From: Paramuribaculum intestinale
Lineage (GTDB): Bacteria > Bacteroidota > Bacteroidia > Bacteroidales > Muribaculaceae
Direction: 5' to 3'
DNA length: 41,035 nucleotides
Assembly (NCBI RefSeq): GCF_003024925.1
Contig: NZ_PUED01000004.1
Span: 1 to 41,035 of the forward strand
Under the pieces are notes generated by a model. It saw only the letters and a list, made by a program, of their open reading frames with translations, searched no databases and was not told the origin of the DNA. Position numbers and translations under genes: made by a program. Positions within the stretch are counted from its first letter, which is position 1. Each line of letters starts with the position of its first letter. Positions 20,191-28,951 of the stretch are shown here, in pieces.

Positions 20191-20245
20191 TGATTATTTG
20201 GTGTTGTGTCGTTTCAGTTGTAGTATTGGTCACGCACGCATCATA

Positions 20246-20722
20246 TCAGAAGCGGAAGTGAGCGAAAGCACGGTTGGCCTCGGCCATCTTGTGCATATCC
20301 TCCTTGCGCTTGAATGCGCCACCCTGCTCATTGTAGGCGTCGACGATCTCGGCGGCCAGCTTGTCGGCCATCGTCTTGCCGCCGCGCTTGCGGGCGTATA
20401 AGATAAGGTTCTTCATGGAAATCGACTCCTTGCGATCGGGACGGATCTCGGTGGGCACCTGGAATGTGGCGCCACCCACGCGGCGGCTCTTCACCTCCAC
20501 CTGAGGAGTGATATTCTCCAGAGCTTTCTTCCAGATTTCGAGAGCGGTCTTCTCCTCGTTGGGGAGCTTGGTCTTCACAGTCTCGAGAGCGCTGTAGAAT
20601 ATAGTGTAAGCGGTGTTCTTCTTGCCGTCATACATCAGATGATTCACAAATTTCGACACGCGAACGTCGTTAAACACCGGATCGGGCAATACAATCCGCT
20701 TCTTTGGCTTTGCTTTTCTCAT
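20246..20722 (-). CDS. rpsG: 30S ribosomal protein uS7
   Basis: A 158-residue uS7, the assembly initiator of the 30S head and the classical autoregulator of the str operon. I choose the ATG at 20722 ([19 protein letters not shown]), which gives the family's usual length. An in-frame ATG at 20776 would add 18 Lys/Thr-rich residues with no counterpart in relatives I know. [15 protein letters not shown] and the C-terminal NRAFAHFRF are diagnostic. A 190-nt spacer with several hairpins separates it from rpsL. Confidence 0.95.
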   Translation of the reverse strand: MRKAKPKKRIVLPDPVFNDVRVSKFVNHLMYDGKKNTAYTIFYSALETVKTKLPNEEKTALEIWKKALENITPQVEVKSRRVGGATFQVPTEIRPDRKESISMKNLILYARKRGGKTMADKLAAEIVDAYNEQGGAFKRKEDMHKMAEANRAFAHFRF

Positions 20723-20782
20723 TTTTTGTTTAAGTGATGTTTTTGTTTGCTTGGTTGCTGCATCTTTCTTCTTCAACCGACA

Positions 20783-20881
20783 GCGCCCTCCGGCGCCCGT
20801 TTACTCAACCTTGAATTAGCCTTCCAGTAAATCAAAAACGAAGTTAAAAACTTTGTTTTCATTCCCCGCACGCCGGGGAAT
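20783..20881 (-). promoter_or_regulatory. Three hairpins in the rpsL-rpsG spacer
   Basis: Within 20723-20912 there are three inverted repeats: GCGCC (20783-20787) with GGCGC (20792-20796); a 10-12 bp A/T-rich stem, 20834-20845 with 20849-20859; and ATTCCCCG (20861-20868) with CGGGGAAT (20874-20881). In E. coli the rpsL-rpsG spacer binds uS7 for feedback control. The analogy is positional only. Confidence 0.4.
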
Positions 20882-20912
20882 TCTGTAAGAAACAGGCTTC
20901 TTCCTGCGCAAT

Positions 20913-21296
<384 letters not shown>

Positions 21297-21451
21297 CTTA
21301 GTCTTTTACTTTTTAACTTTTCGTTTATTACTGTTTTCTATCTTTTTGCTTTGCGAAATACGCATCAAACACACTCCGCGCAACCGACCACGACACACTG
21401 CATAACAAGCAGTTACAGCCGAAATCGCACACTTCGTCCATTTAAGCGATG

Positions 21452-21483
21452 CAAAATTACTTACTAATTTTCTAATACGCAAA
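21452..21483 (-). promoter_or_regulatory. Promoter of the str-S10-spc-alpha ribosomal run
   Basis: On the minus strand, TTTG (21483-21480) and TAATTTTG (21459-21452) both match the Bacteroidetes consensus and start 24 nt apart. Transcription would begin near 21445. The leader down to rpsL (21297-21445) is A/T-rich, with no clear stable hairpin. This is the best promoter match within or just upstream of the run. Confidence 0.75.
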
Positions 21484-21576
21484 CAATTCGCACATTTTCT
21501 GACGATTTATTATCCGGAATGCCACTTTTTCGATTTAAGTTTATTTCACAACCGCTGACCCACGGGATTTTTTTCG

Positions 21577-21584
21577 TAACTTCG
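21577..21584 (+). promoter_or_regulatory. Candidate -7 element for the GlmU-like gene
   Basis: TAACTTCG has one mismatch to TAnnTTTG and lies 35 nt before the ATG at 21619. No TTTG is found at -33, so this is a weak, position-supported call. Confidence 0.35.
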
Positions 21585-21618
21585 CAGACATATCGAACCA
21601 CTTACAACAATCGATCTC

Positions 21619-22788
21619 ATGCTCAACATCATACTCCGCGACGTGCCCGAAGTGCGCGACAATCTTCTACCGCTGACATTCACCCGCTCCGTGGCCGACC
21701 TCAGGCTCGGCATACTCACGCTGCGGCAGAAATGGGAGCTGAGCCTTCCGGCCGTCTACTCCTACATGACAGCCGACTATCTGTCGGTCAAGTATCCATC
21801 CATATCATCGCCCGACGACGACAGCTTCATCGTCTCAGCCCATTTCTTCCCCACGCCCGGAGTGGTCAAAGGGGTCGAACACCTCCGCAAAGGACAGGCG
21901 CTGATGTTCCATGACGAAGAAATAGCACGGCGATGCCCACTCGATCAGCAACCGTACGAACTGATACAGCTCGATGAGATACCGCTGCGACTCACACGCT
22001 CCTACGACATTTTTCAGCTCAACGCCGCAGCGCTCGAATACGACTTCACACTCCTTACGGCCGGACGTGAATCCGTCGCGCCATCACCATCCAACACCAT
22101 CATAGGCGATCCGTCACGGCTCTTCATCGAACCGGGAGCCACCATGGAGGGAGCTATCGTAAATCTCAACCACGGCCCCGTATATCTTGCGGCCGGATCG
22201 GAAGTGATGGAAGGCACCTGCATACGCGGAGGTCTTGCCCTTTGCGAAGGAGCACAGATAAAAATGGGCTCACGCATCTACGGAGCCACCACGATCGGAC
22301 CGCACTCCAAAGTAGGAGGCGAGGTGGCCAACATAGTGATAATCGGCTACTCCAACAAAGCCCACGATGGCTTCCTCGGCAATGCCGTAATAGGCGAATG
22401 GTGCAACATCGCAGCCGGATGCGTAGCATCGAATCTCAAAAACGACTATACGGAAATCAAACTCTGGAATTACCCCACGCGCCGCTTCCAGCGCACGGGC
22501 CTCCAGTTCTGCGGCCTCATAATGGGCGACCACTCCAAGACCGGAGCCAACACAATGATCAACACCGCCACAGTGTTCGGGGTCGGGGTCAACTTCCACG
22601 GATCAGGATATCCGCGCAACTTCGTCCCGTCATTTACAGAAGGATCCACCGCCGCGATGACCGAAGTGCCGTTCGACAAATTCATCGACACCGCGCGCCG
22701 CGTCATGGCGCGCCGCGATGTCAGCCTCACTCAGGTCGACGCCGACATCTACCGCCATCTTTACGATCTCACCGACACATATCGCTGA
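21619..22788 (+). CDS. GlmU-like putative sugar nucleotidyltransferase/acyltransferase (Bacteroidetes type)
   Basis: A 389-residue protein matching the alternative GlmU family of Bacteroidetes. The N-terminal part (about 1-150, starting MLNIILRDVPEVRDNLLPLT) resembles a nucleotidyltransferase-like region but lacks the usual LxxGxGTRM loop. The C-terminal part (about 165-350) has hexapeptide-like Ile/Val/Gly repeats of a left-handed beta helix, as in acyltransferases. It may contribute to UDP-GlcNAc synthesis for peptidoglycan and LPS, but that activity is inferred from family annotation. It is divergent from rpsL and meets the antiporter gene tail to tail with only 17 nt between them; I see no terminator there. 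Confidence 0.8.
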   Translation: MLNIILRDVPEVRDNLLPLTFTRSVADLRLGILTLRQKWELSLPAVYSYMTADYLSVKYPSISSPDDDSFIVSAHFFPTPGVVKGVEHLRKGQALMFHDEEIARRCPLDQQPYELIQLDEIPLRLTRSYDIFQLNAAALEYDFTLLTAGRESVAPSPSNTIIGDPSRLFIEPGATMEGAIVNLNHGPVYLAAGSEVMEGTCIRGGLALCEGAQIKMGSRIYGATTIGPHSKVGGEVANIVIIGYSNKAHDGFLGNAVIGEWCNIAAGCVASNLKNDYTEIKLWNYPTRRFQRTGLQFCGLIMGDHSKTGANTMINTATVFGVGVNFHGSGYPRNFVPSFTEGSTAAMTEVPFDKFIDTARRVMARRDVSLTQVDADIYRHLYDLTDTYR

Positions 22789-22805
22789 CGCGCACTGCCG
22801 TCACC

Positions 22806-24995
22806 TCAGAGATCTATCTTCGGACGACGACCGCGCTGGGTCACCCTTTTCTTTAGCTTCACAAGCCTGCTATACGCCGAATTGACACGGAGCCACAACG
22901 GAGAGCTGACTGTAGCTATGTCAGTGGTAAGCGTATCGGTCATCGTCATCTCATCCATCCGCTCGCCGAACTGTTCGGGATAGATCACGATCATATTGTT
23001 GCTTGCAAAATATTTCTGCAGGAATTCAGGAAGCGAATCGAGATACCCGGCATGCGACACCGATGCCCGGCGGGCATTCACCACCACGAACAGATCATCG
23101 TCAAGCACCTTGTTCGACAACATCAGGAAATCATCCCAGTCCTCCACCCTGCGGTATTCCGAACGCAGCTCATACTGCCCGCGCTTTATCACCGCCTCGA
23201 TGAAACGCCGCGTCGCGTCGCTGCAGCAGAATATCAGCCGGCATCCGAGCTGCGAAGCCAGATTGCACAGCGATGTCACCCATGCCTGAAACCCGGTCTC
23301 ATACTGGGCATTGGCAGGCACAGCCACAACTATCCTCGCGATAGTGTTGACAGGTATGAAGCAACGCGATATGACGAGCATCTTGTTGGTTGCCCTCAAC
23401 AGATTTGGAAGTTTGTCGCCGAAAAAAGAGTCAATAATCGTATTGCGCCGGTGCAGCCCGATTATCACCCTGTCTATATCGCGCTCCTCTATGGTGTTGA
23501 CCACTCCCGTCACAAAATTCATGTCATACCGGTCAATAGCCTCCACCGAGGTGTCCACACTCGCCGCAGCCTTTTCGGCCGTATCGAGCGACACCCTCCC
23601 GAGCGACCGCGACGCAGCCGAATTGTCATTGCGCACGTGCAAGGCATACACCCTGCCGTTCGAACGCGCCTTGTCACGCATAAGCAGCGCCAGATCCACA
23701 AGCTCGCGCGCCGTAGCAGGATTGGCCACCGGTATCAGCACATTCTCGCGGTGACGGCTCTGCTCGGCGACACCATCGCCGGCACCCTCTTCCTCGAGAG
23801 CCATCACCTTCAGACGGCTTGCCGCCCTCGAAGTGCCTATCGACGACACCGTACAGGTCACAAGGATCATTATCACCGTGCCATTGAGTATCACCTCGTC
23901 AAACAGCCTCATACCGTAGCCTATCATCACCACCGCGAGCGCCACGGCCGTATGCGCGTTGCTGAGCTGATACATCGTCGACCGTTCCACACTGTTCATG
24001 CCGAACGTTCGCTGCGTGACGAACGCCGCAAGCCACTTGGTACACATAGCCACACCCGACATCACACCCGCCGCGTACAGCGTCGACCAGCCGCGCGTCA
24101 CCACCCCGACATTGATCAGCATACCCACCCCGATCAGGAAGTACGGGATGAATATCGCGTTGCCGACAAACTCAATCCGCGACATAAGCGGAGAACGGGC
24201 GGGAATATAACGGTTCAGCACCAGACCTGCGAAAAATGCGCCGAACACCCCCTCGATACCTGCCCAGATGGCAAGCTGCGCGGCCGTGAACATCATCGCC
24301 AGCACATAGACATACTGCAGGATGCTGTCGTTCCAATGCTTGAAAAACCACCGCGTAATCCGCGGATAGGCATACACCAGCACCAGACAGTAGCCCGCCA
24401 GCAGGCCGAGAAGCTTCAGAGTGCCCCCGACGCGAAACTCGCCGTCATGGAACGTGCCGACCACACCGGCAAGCACAATCAGCGAGCCAAGCACCGTAAA
24501 TATTGTGCCGGCTATCGCTATGACCACAGGCGCAGAGCGGGTCAGCCCCAGGCGCGAGACTATCGGATAGGCTATCAGCGTATGCGCCGAAAACATCGAG
24601 GCCATAAGCACCGCAGTCAGAGCGTCAAGCCCGAGCAGCAGACCGGCCGCCACAGCACCTAAAGCAAGGGGTATTATAAAAGTGTACAACCCGAAGACCA
24701 ACCCCTTCCGGAGGTTCTTCTTCAGGTGGTACATATCTATTTCTATGCCGGCCAGAAACATCAGGTAGAACAACCCCACCTGACCGAACACTTCGAAACT
24801 CATGTCGCGGGCCAGCAGGTTGAACCCGTAAGGCCCGACAGTGACGCCCGCCACGATCAGACCAATCACCTGCGGAATCCGCAGCTTGTTGAGCACAATC
24901 GGAGTGACAAGAATTATAAGCAGCACCGCCAGAAATATAGGCACCGGCGATGTCAGCAAAGGAGTCGAGGAATGTATGGCCGGAACGAGCGCCAT
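22806..24995 (-). CDS. Cation/proton antiporter (CPA2-type) with C-terminal UspA-like domain
   Basis: A 729-residue inner-membrane protein. Residues about 15-400 hold a dozen or so hydrophobic segments typical of the Na/H exchanger (CPA2) fold, with GPYGFNLL and the FYLMFLAGIEIDMYHLKK segment. After about residue 415 a soluble region begins RENVLIPVANPATARELV and resembles universal-stress-protein-like nucleotide-binding domains, probably in tandem to about 690. It exchanges Na+ or K+ for H+, ion unknown. It starts 8 nt after the asd stop, so the two are almost certainly co-transcribed, an unusual partner for an amino-acid biosynthesis gene. Confidence 0.87.
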   Translation of the reverse strand: MALVPAIHSSTPLLTSPVPIFLAVLLIILVTPIVLNKLRIPQVIGLIVAGVTVGPYGFNLLARDMSFEVFGQVGLFYLMFLAGIEIDMYHLKKNLRKGLVFGLYTFIIPLALGAVAAGLLLGLDALTAVLMASMFSAHTLIAYPIVSRLGLTRSAPVVIAIAGTIFTVLGSLIVLAGVVGTFHDGEFRVGGTLKLLGLLAGYCLVLVYAYPRITRWFFKHWNDSILQYVYVLAMMFTAAQLAIWAGIEGVFGAFFAGLVLNRYIPARSPLMSRIEFVGNAIFIPYFLIGVGMLINVGVVTRGWSTLYAAGVMSGVAMCTKWLAAFVTQRTFGMNSVERSTMYQLSNAHTAVALAVVMIGYGMRLFDEVILNGTVIMILVTCTVSSIGTSRAASRLKVMALEEEGAGDGVAEQSRHRENVLIPVANPATARELVDLALLMRDKARSNGRVYALHVRNDNSAASRSLGRVSLDTAEKAAASVDTSVEAIDRYDMNFVTGVVNTIEERDIDRVIIGLHRRNTIIDSFFGDKLPNLLRATNKMLVISRCFIPVNTIARIVVAVPANAQYETGFQAWVTSLCNLASQLGCRLIFCCSDATRRFIEAVIKRGQYELRSEYRRVEDWDDFLMLSNKVLDDDLFVVVNARRASVSHAGYLDSLPEFLQKYFASNNMIVIYPEQFGERMDEMTMTDTLTTDIATVSSPLWLRVNSAYSRLVKLKKRVTQRGRRPKIDL

Positions 24996-25003
24996 AACTC
25001 CGT

Positions 25004-26023
25004 TCAGGCTCCGAATTTCTTGCCGTGAGCCAGCAGATACTGGGCTATCTGAACGGCGTTGAGAGCAGCGCCCTTCTTTATCTGGTCGCCCACGATCCAG
25101 AACGAAAGACCACGCTCATTGGCGATATCCTCACGGATACGGCCCACATACACCGGATCGCATCCGGCGACGTCGAGCGGCATCGGATACTTCTTGTTGG
25201 CCGGATCATCCACTACCACCACACCCTCGGCTGCGGCAAACGCCTCGCGGGCCTCGTCGACGCTGATACTGCGCTCGGTTTCGACCCATACGGCCTCAGA
25301 ATGAGCACGCATCACCGGCACACGCACACACATAGCGCTCACCGACAGCGCCGGCTCGTGCATGATCTTGCGGGTTTCGTTGAACATCTTCATCTCCTCC
25401 TTGGTGTAGCCGTTGTCGGTAAACACGTCGATATGAGGTATCACATTGTAGGCAAGCTGATAGGCAAACTTGTTCACCTCCGGAGCCTCGCCGCGCGATA
25501 GCCGCGCATACTGATCCACAAGCTCGTCCATGGCCGCAGCCCCGGCGCCGCTCGCCGCCTGATAGGTAGCCACATGCACCCGGGTGATCTTCGACAGATC
25601 GTTGATAGGCTTCAGCGCCACCACCATCTGTATCGTAGTGCAGTTGGGGTTGGCGATTATGCCGCGCGGAGTGTCGAACGCATCCTGACCGTTGACCTCC
25701 GGCACCACCAGGGGCACATCGTCGTCCATACGGAAGGCGCTTGAGTTGTCTATCATCAGAGCACCATGCTTGGTGATCGTTTCGGCAAACTCCTTTGAAG
25801 TTCCGGCACCGGCCGAAGTGAAAGCGATGTCGACCCCCTTGAAGTCGTCGTTATGACACAACTCTTTCACTTTCACTTCCTTGCCACGGAAGATATATGT
25901 CCGGCCTGCGCTGCGGCTCGAACCGAACAGCAGCAGCTCGTCGATAGGAAAATTCTGCTCCTCGAGCACACGGAGAAACTCTTGTCCGACGGCGCCCGAA
26001 GCGCCCACGATTGCGACTCTCAT
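25004..26023 (-). CDS. asd: Aspartate-semialdehyde dehydrogenase
   Basis: A 339-residue NADPH-dependent enzyme that reduces aspartyl phosphate to the semialdehyde, feeding lysine/diaminopimelate, threonine and methionine synthesis. The Rossmann motif GASGAVGQ is at residues 7-14, the nucleophile is Cys128 in [15 protein letters not shown] begins at 155, and the acid/base His is 241 (MRAHSE). I start at the ATG at 26023 because the Rossmann strand begins there; longer in-frame extensions run through the promoter. Upstream is a good promoter (26081-26115); downstream the antiporter follows after 8 nt. Confidence 0.96.
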   Translation of the reverse strand: MRVAIVGASGAVGQEFLRVLEEQNFPIDELLLFGSSRSAGRTYIFRGKEVKVKELCHNDDFKGVDIAFTSAGAGTSKEFAETITKHGALMIDNSSAFRMDDDVPLVVPEVNGQDAFDTPRGIIANPNCTTIQMVVALKPINDLSKITRVHVATYQAASGAGAAAMDELVDQYARLSRGEAPEVNKFAYQLAYNVIPHIDVFTDNGYTKEEMKMFNETRKIMHEPALSVSAMCVRVPVMRAHSEAVWVETERSISVDEAREAFAAAEGVVVVDDPANKKYPMPLDVAGCDPVYVGRIREDIANERGLSFWIVGDQIKKGAALNAVQIAQYLLAHGKKFGA

Positions 26024-26080
26024 ATAATTGTATGATTTCTGTTGATACTTCTGGTTTTGTCCGCCCTTTGAACGGCTCTG

Positions 26081-26115
26081 CAAAGTTACGAAATATTGCA
26101 TAACCAACTCGCAAA
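26081..26115 (-). promoter_or_regulatory. Promoter of asd-antiporter operon
   Basis: TAACTTTG (26088-26081, minus strand) matches the -7 consensus exactly, and TTTG at 26115-26112 starts 27 nt upstream. The start site would be near 26074, about 50 nt before the asd ATG. Confidence 0.6.
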
Positions 26116-26145
26116 AAACAGCTGCAAGTGACATTTGAAAGTCAC
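26113..26145 (-). terminator. Possible weak terminator after the GPH symporter gene
   Basis: GTGAC (26128-26132) pairs with GTCAC (26141-26145). On the minus strand a run of six U (complement of 26113-26118) follows about 10 nt later. The short stem and displaced U-tract make it weak. It overlaps the asd -33 element. Confidence 0.3.
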
Positions 26146-26165
26146 CGGTAATCCCAAGCCTGCGA

Positions 26166-27605
26166 TCATGGCAGATCGGCGAAGTCCTCCATATTGTCCT
26201 TGCGGGGACCGTCGGCCGGAGCCATCCTGAGCGCCTTAAGCTCCGACATGATATGCTCCATGCGGGCACTCGTCAGCGGATAACGCCAAAGCAACACAAA
26301 AGCCACACAGGCCAGACCCGCAGGGATAAAGCTCATCATGGCCATGATGCCGTCAAGAGCCAGCTGAGGCTGCACCGCACCCGGAGCCGTGTCATATCCG
26401 AAACCGCTGAGAAGCCACATAACGGCCGCGCCGCCGAAAGCACTGCCGAACTTCTGAGCCATCGAGGCCGAAGAGAATATCAGACCCGTAGAGGCTGAAC
26501 CGTTGACAAGCTCCGAATAGTTGGCCACGTCGGCATACATGCTCCATACCAGCGGCGACACGACGCCGAGAGCCACCGCAAACGCCACCTGAAGCCCGAC
26601 CATAGCCCATATACCGCCCGTAGTGGCCGGACAGAACCAGAACGCCACACTCGTGACTATGATCACAAGCAGCGCCGACATGAATGTCGACTTCTTTCCC
26701 CACTTCATCGACAGAGGCACAGCCAGAGGCACACTGACCATATTCACCAGCTCGCCGATGCAGAGAAACACACCAGCAGTCAGAGCGAATGTCAGTATCT
26801 TAACATCGTGCGACCCACCGATGATATTGGCAAACAGATAGGCCACAGCCGAGCCGCGTATGATGTTGTAGAAATTATTGAAGATCGCCACACCGTTCAT
26901 GATCCACCACGGACGGTTGGTCATCAGAGTGCGGAAATCCTTGCCCACCGACGCCTTCGACCGCGAATCGACAACCTCGCGCGTCATGGCGAAACAGAGC
27001 AGAAACAACAGGCAGCATGCCCCTCCGATCACCGTCATGGCCAGAGTCCAGGCCCTGGGACTGCACGACTCGAGAGGCGTGCCGGCACCGGTGCCGTTGA
27101 AAAGCCCGCAGAGCGGCTCCCACGCCAGAAGGGCCATAAAACTGCCGGCATAGGAGAAAAACATGCGATATGAGGAAAATACGGTCTTCTCCTGCGAGCT
27201 TGTCGTCACCACATCGAGCATCGCGCCGTAGGGCACGTTGATGGCCGTATAGCAGGTCATCATCAGTATATAAGTGAAATATGCCCAGAAGAGCTTGAAA
27301 CCATAGCCGGTGTCGGGAGTCATGAACAGCATCACGCCACACAGCGCGAACGGCAGCGCGACCCAGAGAAGATACGGACGGTATTTGCCCCAGCGGGTGT
27401 GCGTGCGGTCGCATATCACACCCATCATCGGATCGCTTACGGCGTCCCACACACGGGTGACAAGCATCAGCATGCCCGCGTCGATCAGACTCAGGCCGAA
27501 TATGTTGCTGTAGAAGAAAGGAAGGAAGAAACTGAATATCTTCCAGAACATCGACGATGCCATATCGCCGAAACCATAACCGATTTTTTCAGAAAGTCGT
27601 GCCAT
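26166..27605 (-). CDS. GPH-family sugar:cation symporter (MFS)
   Basis: A 479-residue inner-membrane transporter with about twelve hydrophobic segments. The N-terminus [16 protein letters not shown] and the first cytoplasmic loop [20 protein letters not shown] (51-70), continuing into [11 protein letters not shown], are signatures of the glycoside-pentoside-hexuronide:cation symporter family (MelB-like). Substrate cannot be read from sequence. galK two genes away suggests galactosides, but HIT and greA lie between, so this is only a hint. It follows the HIT gene by 132 nt; I find no convincing promoter there. Confidence 0.88.
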   Translation of the reverse strand: MARLSEKIGYGFGDMASSMFWKIFSFFLPFFYSNIFGLSLIDAGMLMLVTRVWDAVSDPMMGVICDRTHTRWGKYRPYLLWVALPFALCGVMLFMTPDTGYGFKLFWAYFTYILMMTCYTAINVPYGAMLDVVTTSSQEKTVFSSYRMFFSYAGSFMALLAWEPLCGLFNGTGAGTPLESCSPRAWTLAMTVIGGACCLLFLLCFAMTREVVDSRSKASVGKDFRTLMTNRPWWIMNGVAIFNNFYNIIRGSAVAYLFANIIGGSHDVKILTFALTAGVFLCIGELVNMVSVPLAVPLSMKWGKKSTFMSALLVIIVTSVAFWFCPATTGGIWAMVGLQVAFAVALGVVSPLVWSMYADVANYSELVNGSASTGLIFSSASMAQKFGSAFGGAAVMWLLSGFGYDTAPGAVQPQLALDGIMAMMSFIPAGLACVAFVLLWRYPLTSARMEHIMSELKALRMAPADGPRKDNMEDFADLP

Positions 27606-27694
27606 GATAATGATTCAAGATAGCGTGATAATGATATTAGCATTGTTTTCAGGCGGCCGATCTACACGACGCGCCTTAATCGGAGGCGATAACA

Positions 27695-27730
27695 GCGGCG
27701 GACAATCCGCACAAGGTGATCGTCCGCCGC
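27695..27730 (-). terminator. Inverted repeat after the HIT gene, possible terminator
   Basis: GCGGCGGAC (27695-27703) pairs perfectly with GTCCGCCGC (27722-27730), a 9-bp GC-rich stem with an 18-nt loop, 8 nt past the HIT stop. No U-run follows on the minus strand, so it may instead be an mRNA 3'-end stabiliser or processing element. Confidence 0.4.
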
Positions 27731-27737
27731 AAGTAAT

Positions 27738-28142
27738 TCAGTCCAGTTCCTTGGCCACAGCCTCTCTGATACGGGCGCATATCGACTCCATTTCCTCGCC
27801 GGGAAGCTGGCTCTTGTGATGGAAATCCATGTCGGCCTCGGTAGTGATGGGCAACAGATGGATATGGGCATGAGGCACCTCCAGACCGATGACCGTCACA
27901 CCGATACGCTTGCACGGCATGGCCTCGCGGAGACCCTTGGCCACCTTCTTCGCAAAAAGCTCCAGCGCCACATACTCATCGTCGCTGAGGTCAAACAGAT
28001 AGCTGACCTCATGCTTGGGCACCACCAGCGTATGGCCGGGAGTCACCGGATTGATGTCAAGAAAAGCTATATGCCGGTCATCCTCGGCCACCTTGTAGCA
28101 AGGAATCTCGCCGTTGACTATTTTTGTGAATATCGTTGCCAT
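27738..28142 (-). CDS. HIT-family nucleotide-binding hydrolase (HinT-like)
   Basis: A 134-residue histidine-triad protein. The triad HAHIHLLP gives His91, His93 and His95, with His95 the expected nucleophile. It starts MATIFTKIVNGEIPCYKV, typical of HinT-like phosphoramidases acting on nucleoside monophosphate derivatives. It has a normal single-domain length. It starts 18 nt after the greA stop, so it is probably in the greA operon. Physiological substrate unknown. Confidence 0.93.
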   Translation of the reverse strand: MATIFTKIVNGEIPCYKVAEDDRHIAFLDINPVTPGHTLVVPKHEVSYLFDLSDDEYVALELFAKKVAKGLREAMPCKRIGVTVIGLEVPHAHIHLLPITTEADMDFHHKSQLPGEEMESICARIREAVAKELD

Positions 28143-28160
28143 ATCGTGTCGTATGATTGG

Positions 28161-28631
28161 TCAGAAACTTATTTCTACAATCTCAAACTTCATCAGACCG
28201 GCGGGCACCTTGATCTCCACCTGCTCTCCGAGCTTGTGGCCGAGCAGCCCCTGGGCTATCGGTGTCGAAGAGCCTATTTTCTTTTCCTTTACATTGGCCT
28301 CGCTGTCGGCCACGATGGTGTATTCCATCACCATCCCGTTGGCCACATTCTTGATCTTCACACGATTGAGTATCTGCACCTCCTCGTTATTGAGTGAGCT
28401 TTCGTCGATTATACGTGCGTTTGCCACCAGATCCTTCAGCTGCGCTATCTTCATTTCGAGCAAACCCTGAGCCTCCTTGGCGGCGTCATATTCAGAATTT
28501 TCCGAAAGGTCACCCTTGTCGCGGGCCTCCGCGATAGCATGTGAGATGCGCGGACGCTCCACCGATTCAAGATGGGCTATCTCCTCCATCTTCTTCTTGT
28601 AACCTTCCTTGGTCATGTAAGTTATTGCCAT
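28161..28631 (-). CDS. greA: Transcription elongation factor GreA
   Basis: A 156-residue factor that reactivates backtracked RNA polymerase by stimulating transcript cleavage. The N-terminal coiled coil has the acidic tip residues Asp41 and Glu44 in KGDLSENSEYDAAKE. The C-terminal FKBP-like domain includes IGSSTPIAQGLLGHKLGEQV. Its leader is about 120 nt long and contains an attenuator-like hairpin (28687-28723) downstream of a good promoter (28761-28792). It is followed by the HIT gene. Confidence 0.97.
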   Translation of the reverse strand: MAITYMTKEGYKKKMEEIAHLESVERPRISHAIAEARDKGDLSENSEYDAAKEAQGLLEMKIAQLKDLVANARIIDESSLNNEEVQILNRVKIKNVANGMVMEYTIVADSEANVKEKKIGSSTPIAQGLLGHKLGEQVEIKVPAGLMKFEIVEISF

Positions 28632-28686
28632 AATTTCTTGATTTTTTTCGTGGTTTGTTTATAAGGGGGAAACATTCAGACGACAG

Positions 28687-28723
28687 AAAAAGAAAAGAAT
28701 CCCGGCCTGCTTGTCATGCAGGC
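28687..28723 (-). terminator. Attenuator-like hairpin in the greA leader
   Basis: On the minus strand GCCTGC (28723-28718), a 7-nt loop and GCAGGC (28710-28705) form a 6-bp GC-rich stem. CGGGATTC, then a U-rich tract TTTTCTTTTTC (28697-28687), follows. It lies about 30-50 nt after the predicted greA start site and 56 nt before the ATG. It could attenuate greA or produce a short leader RNA, or it could end galK read-through transcripts. Confidence 0.5.
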
Positions 28724-28760
28724 GAGACCCATACTCGCTGTCTTGAATTTCAATACTCCG

Positions 28761-28792
28761 CAAAGTTACGAATTATTTTCCCAACCGCCAAA
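28761..28792 (-). promoter_or_regulatory. Promoter of greA
   Basis: TTTG (28792-28789) and TAACTTTG (28768-28761) on the minus strand, starting 24 nt apart, match the Bacteroidetes consensus fully. The start site would be near 28754, giving a leader of about 122 nt. Confidence 0.72.
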
Positions 28793-28951
28793 TTCGCCGA
28801 TTCGCCATCGTGCCCGTCGATTCACCGTCACTCATGGCCGCCGCCTATACTTCCACCGCACTCATATCATCATATCGCAGATAAACACAGCGCCGCGTCA
28901 AAAGCTGACCTTCTGACACGGCACTGCAGTCTGTTTCCGTCTATGGCTTGC

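Larger units (their letters stand above)
28632..28951. other. Intergenic region galK-greA
   Basis: This 320-nt stretch has no gene. It holds the greA promoter (28761-28792) and a greA leader with a terminator-like hairpin (28687-28723). Between 28793 and 28951 I see no hairpin with a U-tract that would end the galK transcript, only a short repeat of ATTCGCC near 28792-28806. Confidence 0.55.

Noticed and set aside
18139-20193. A 684-codon plus-strand frame opposite fusA, and similar long frames opposite eno, rpoA, secY and susC
   Set aside because: These mirror the codon bias of GC-rich genes on the other strand. The fusA, eno and other proteins are complete and conserved, while the antisense translations have no recognisable domain.
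20723-20776. An upstream start for rpsG adding 18 residues
   Set aside because: uS7 proteins start MRKAKPKKR at 20722, and the extension is Lys/Thr-rich and has no counterpart in the family.
22789-22805. Terminator between the convergent GlmU-like and antiporter genes
   Set aside because: The 17-nt gap and its flanks show no stable hairpin or U-tract on either strand.
26024-26269. An 82-residue N-terminal extension of asd
   Set aside because: It runs through the asd promoter and the end of the GPH symporter gene, and the Rossmann fold starts at 26023.
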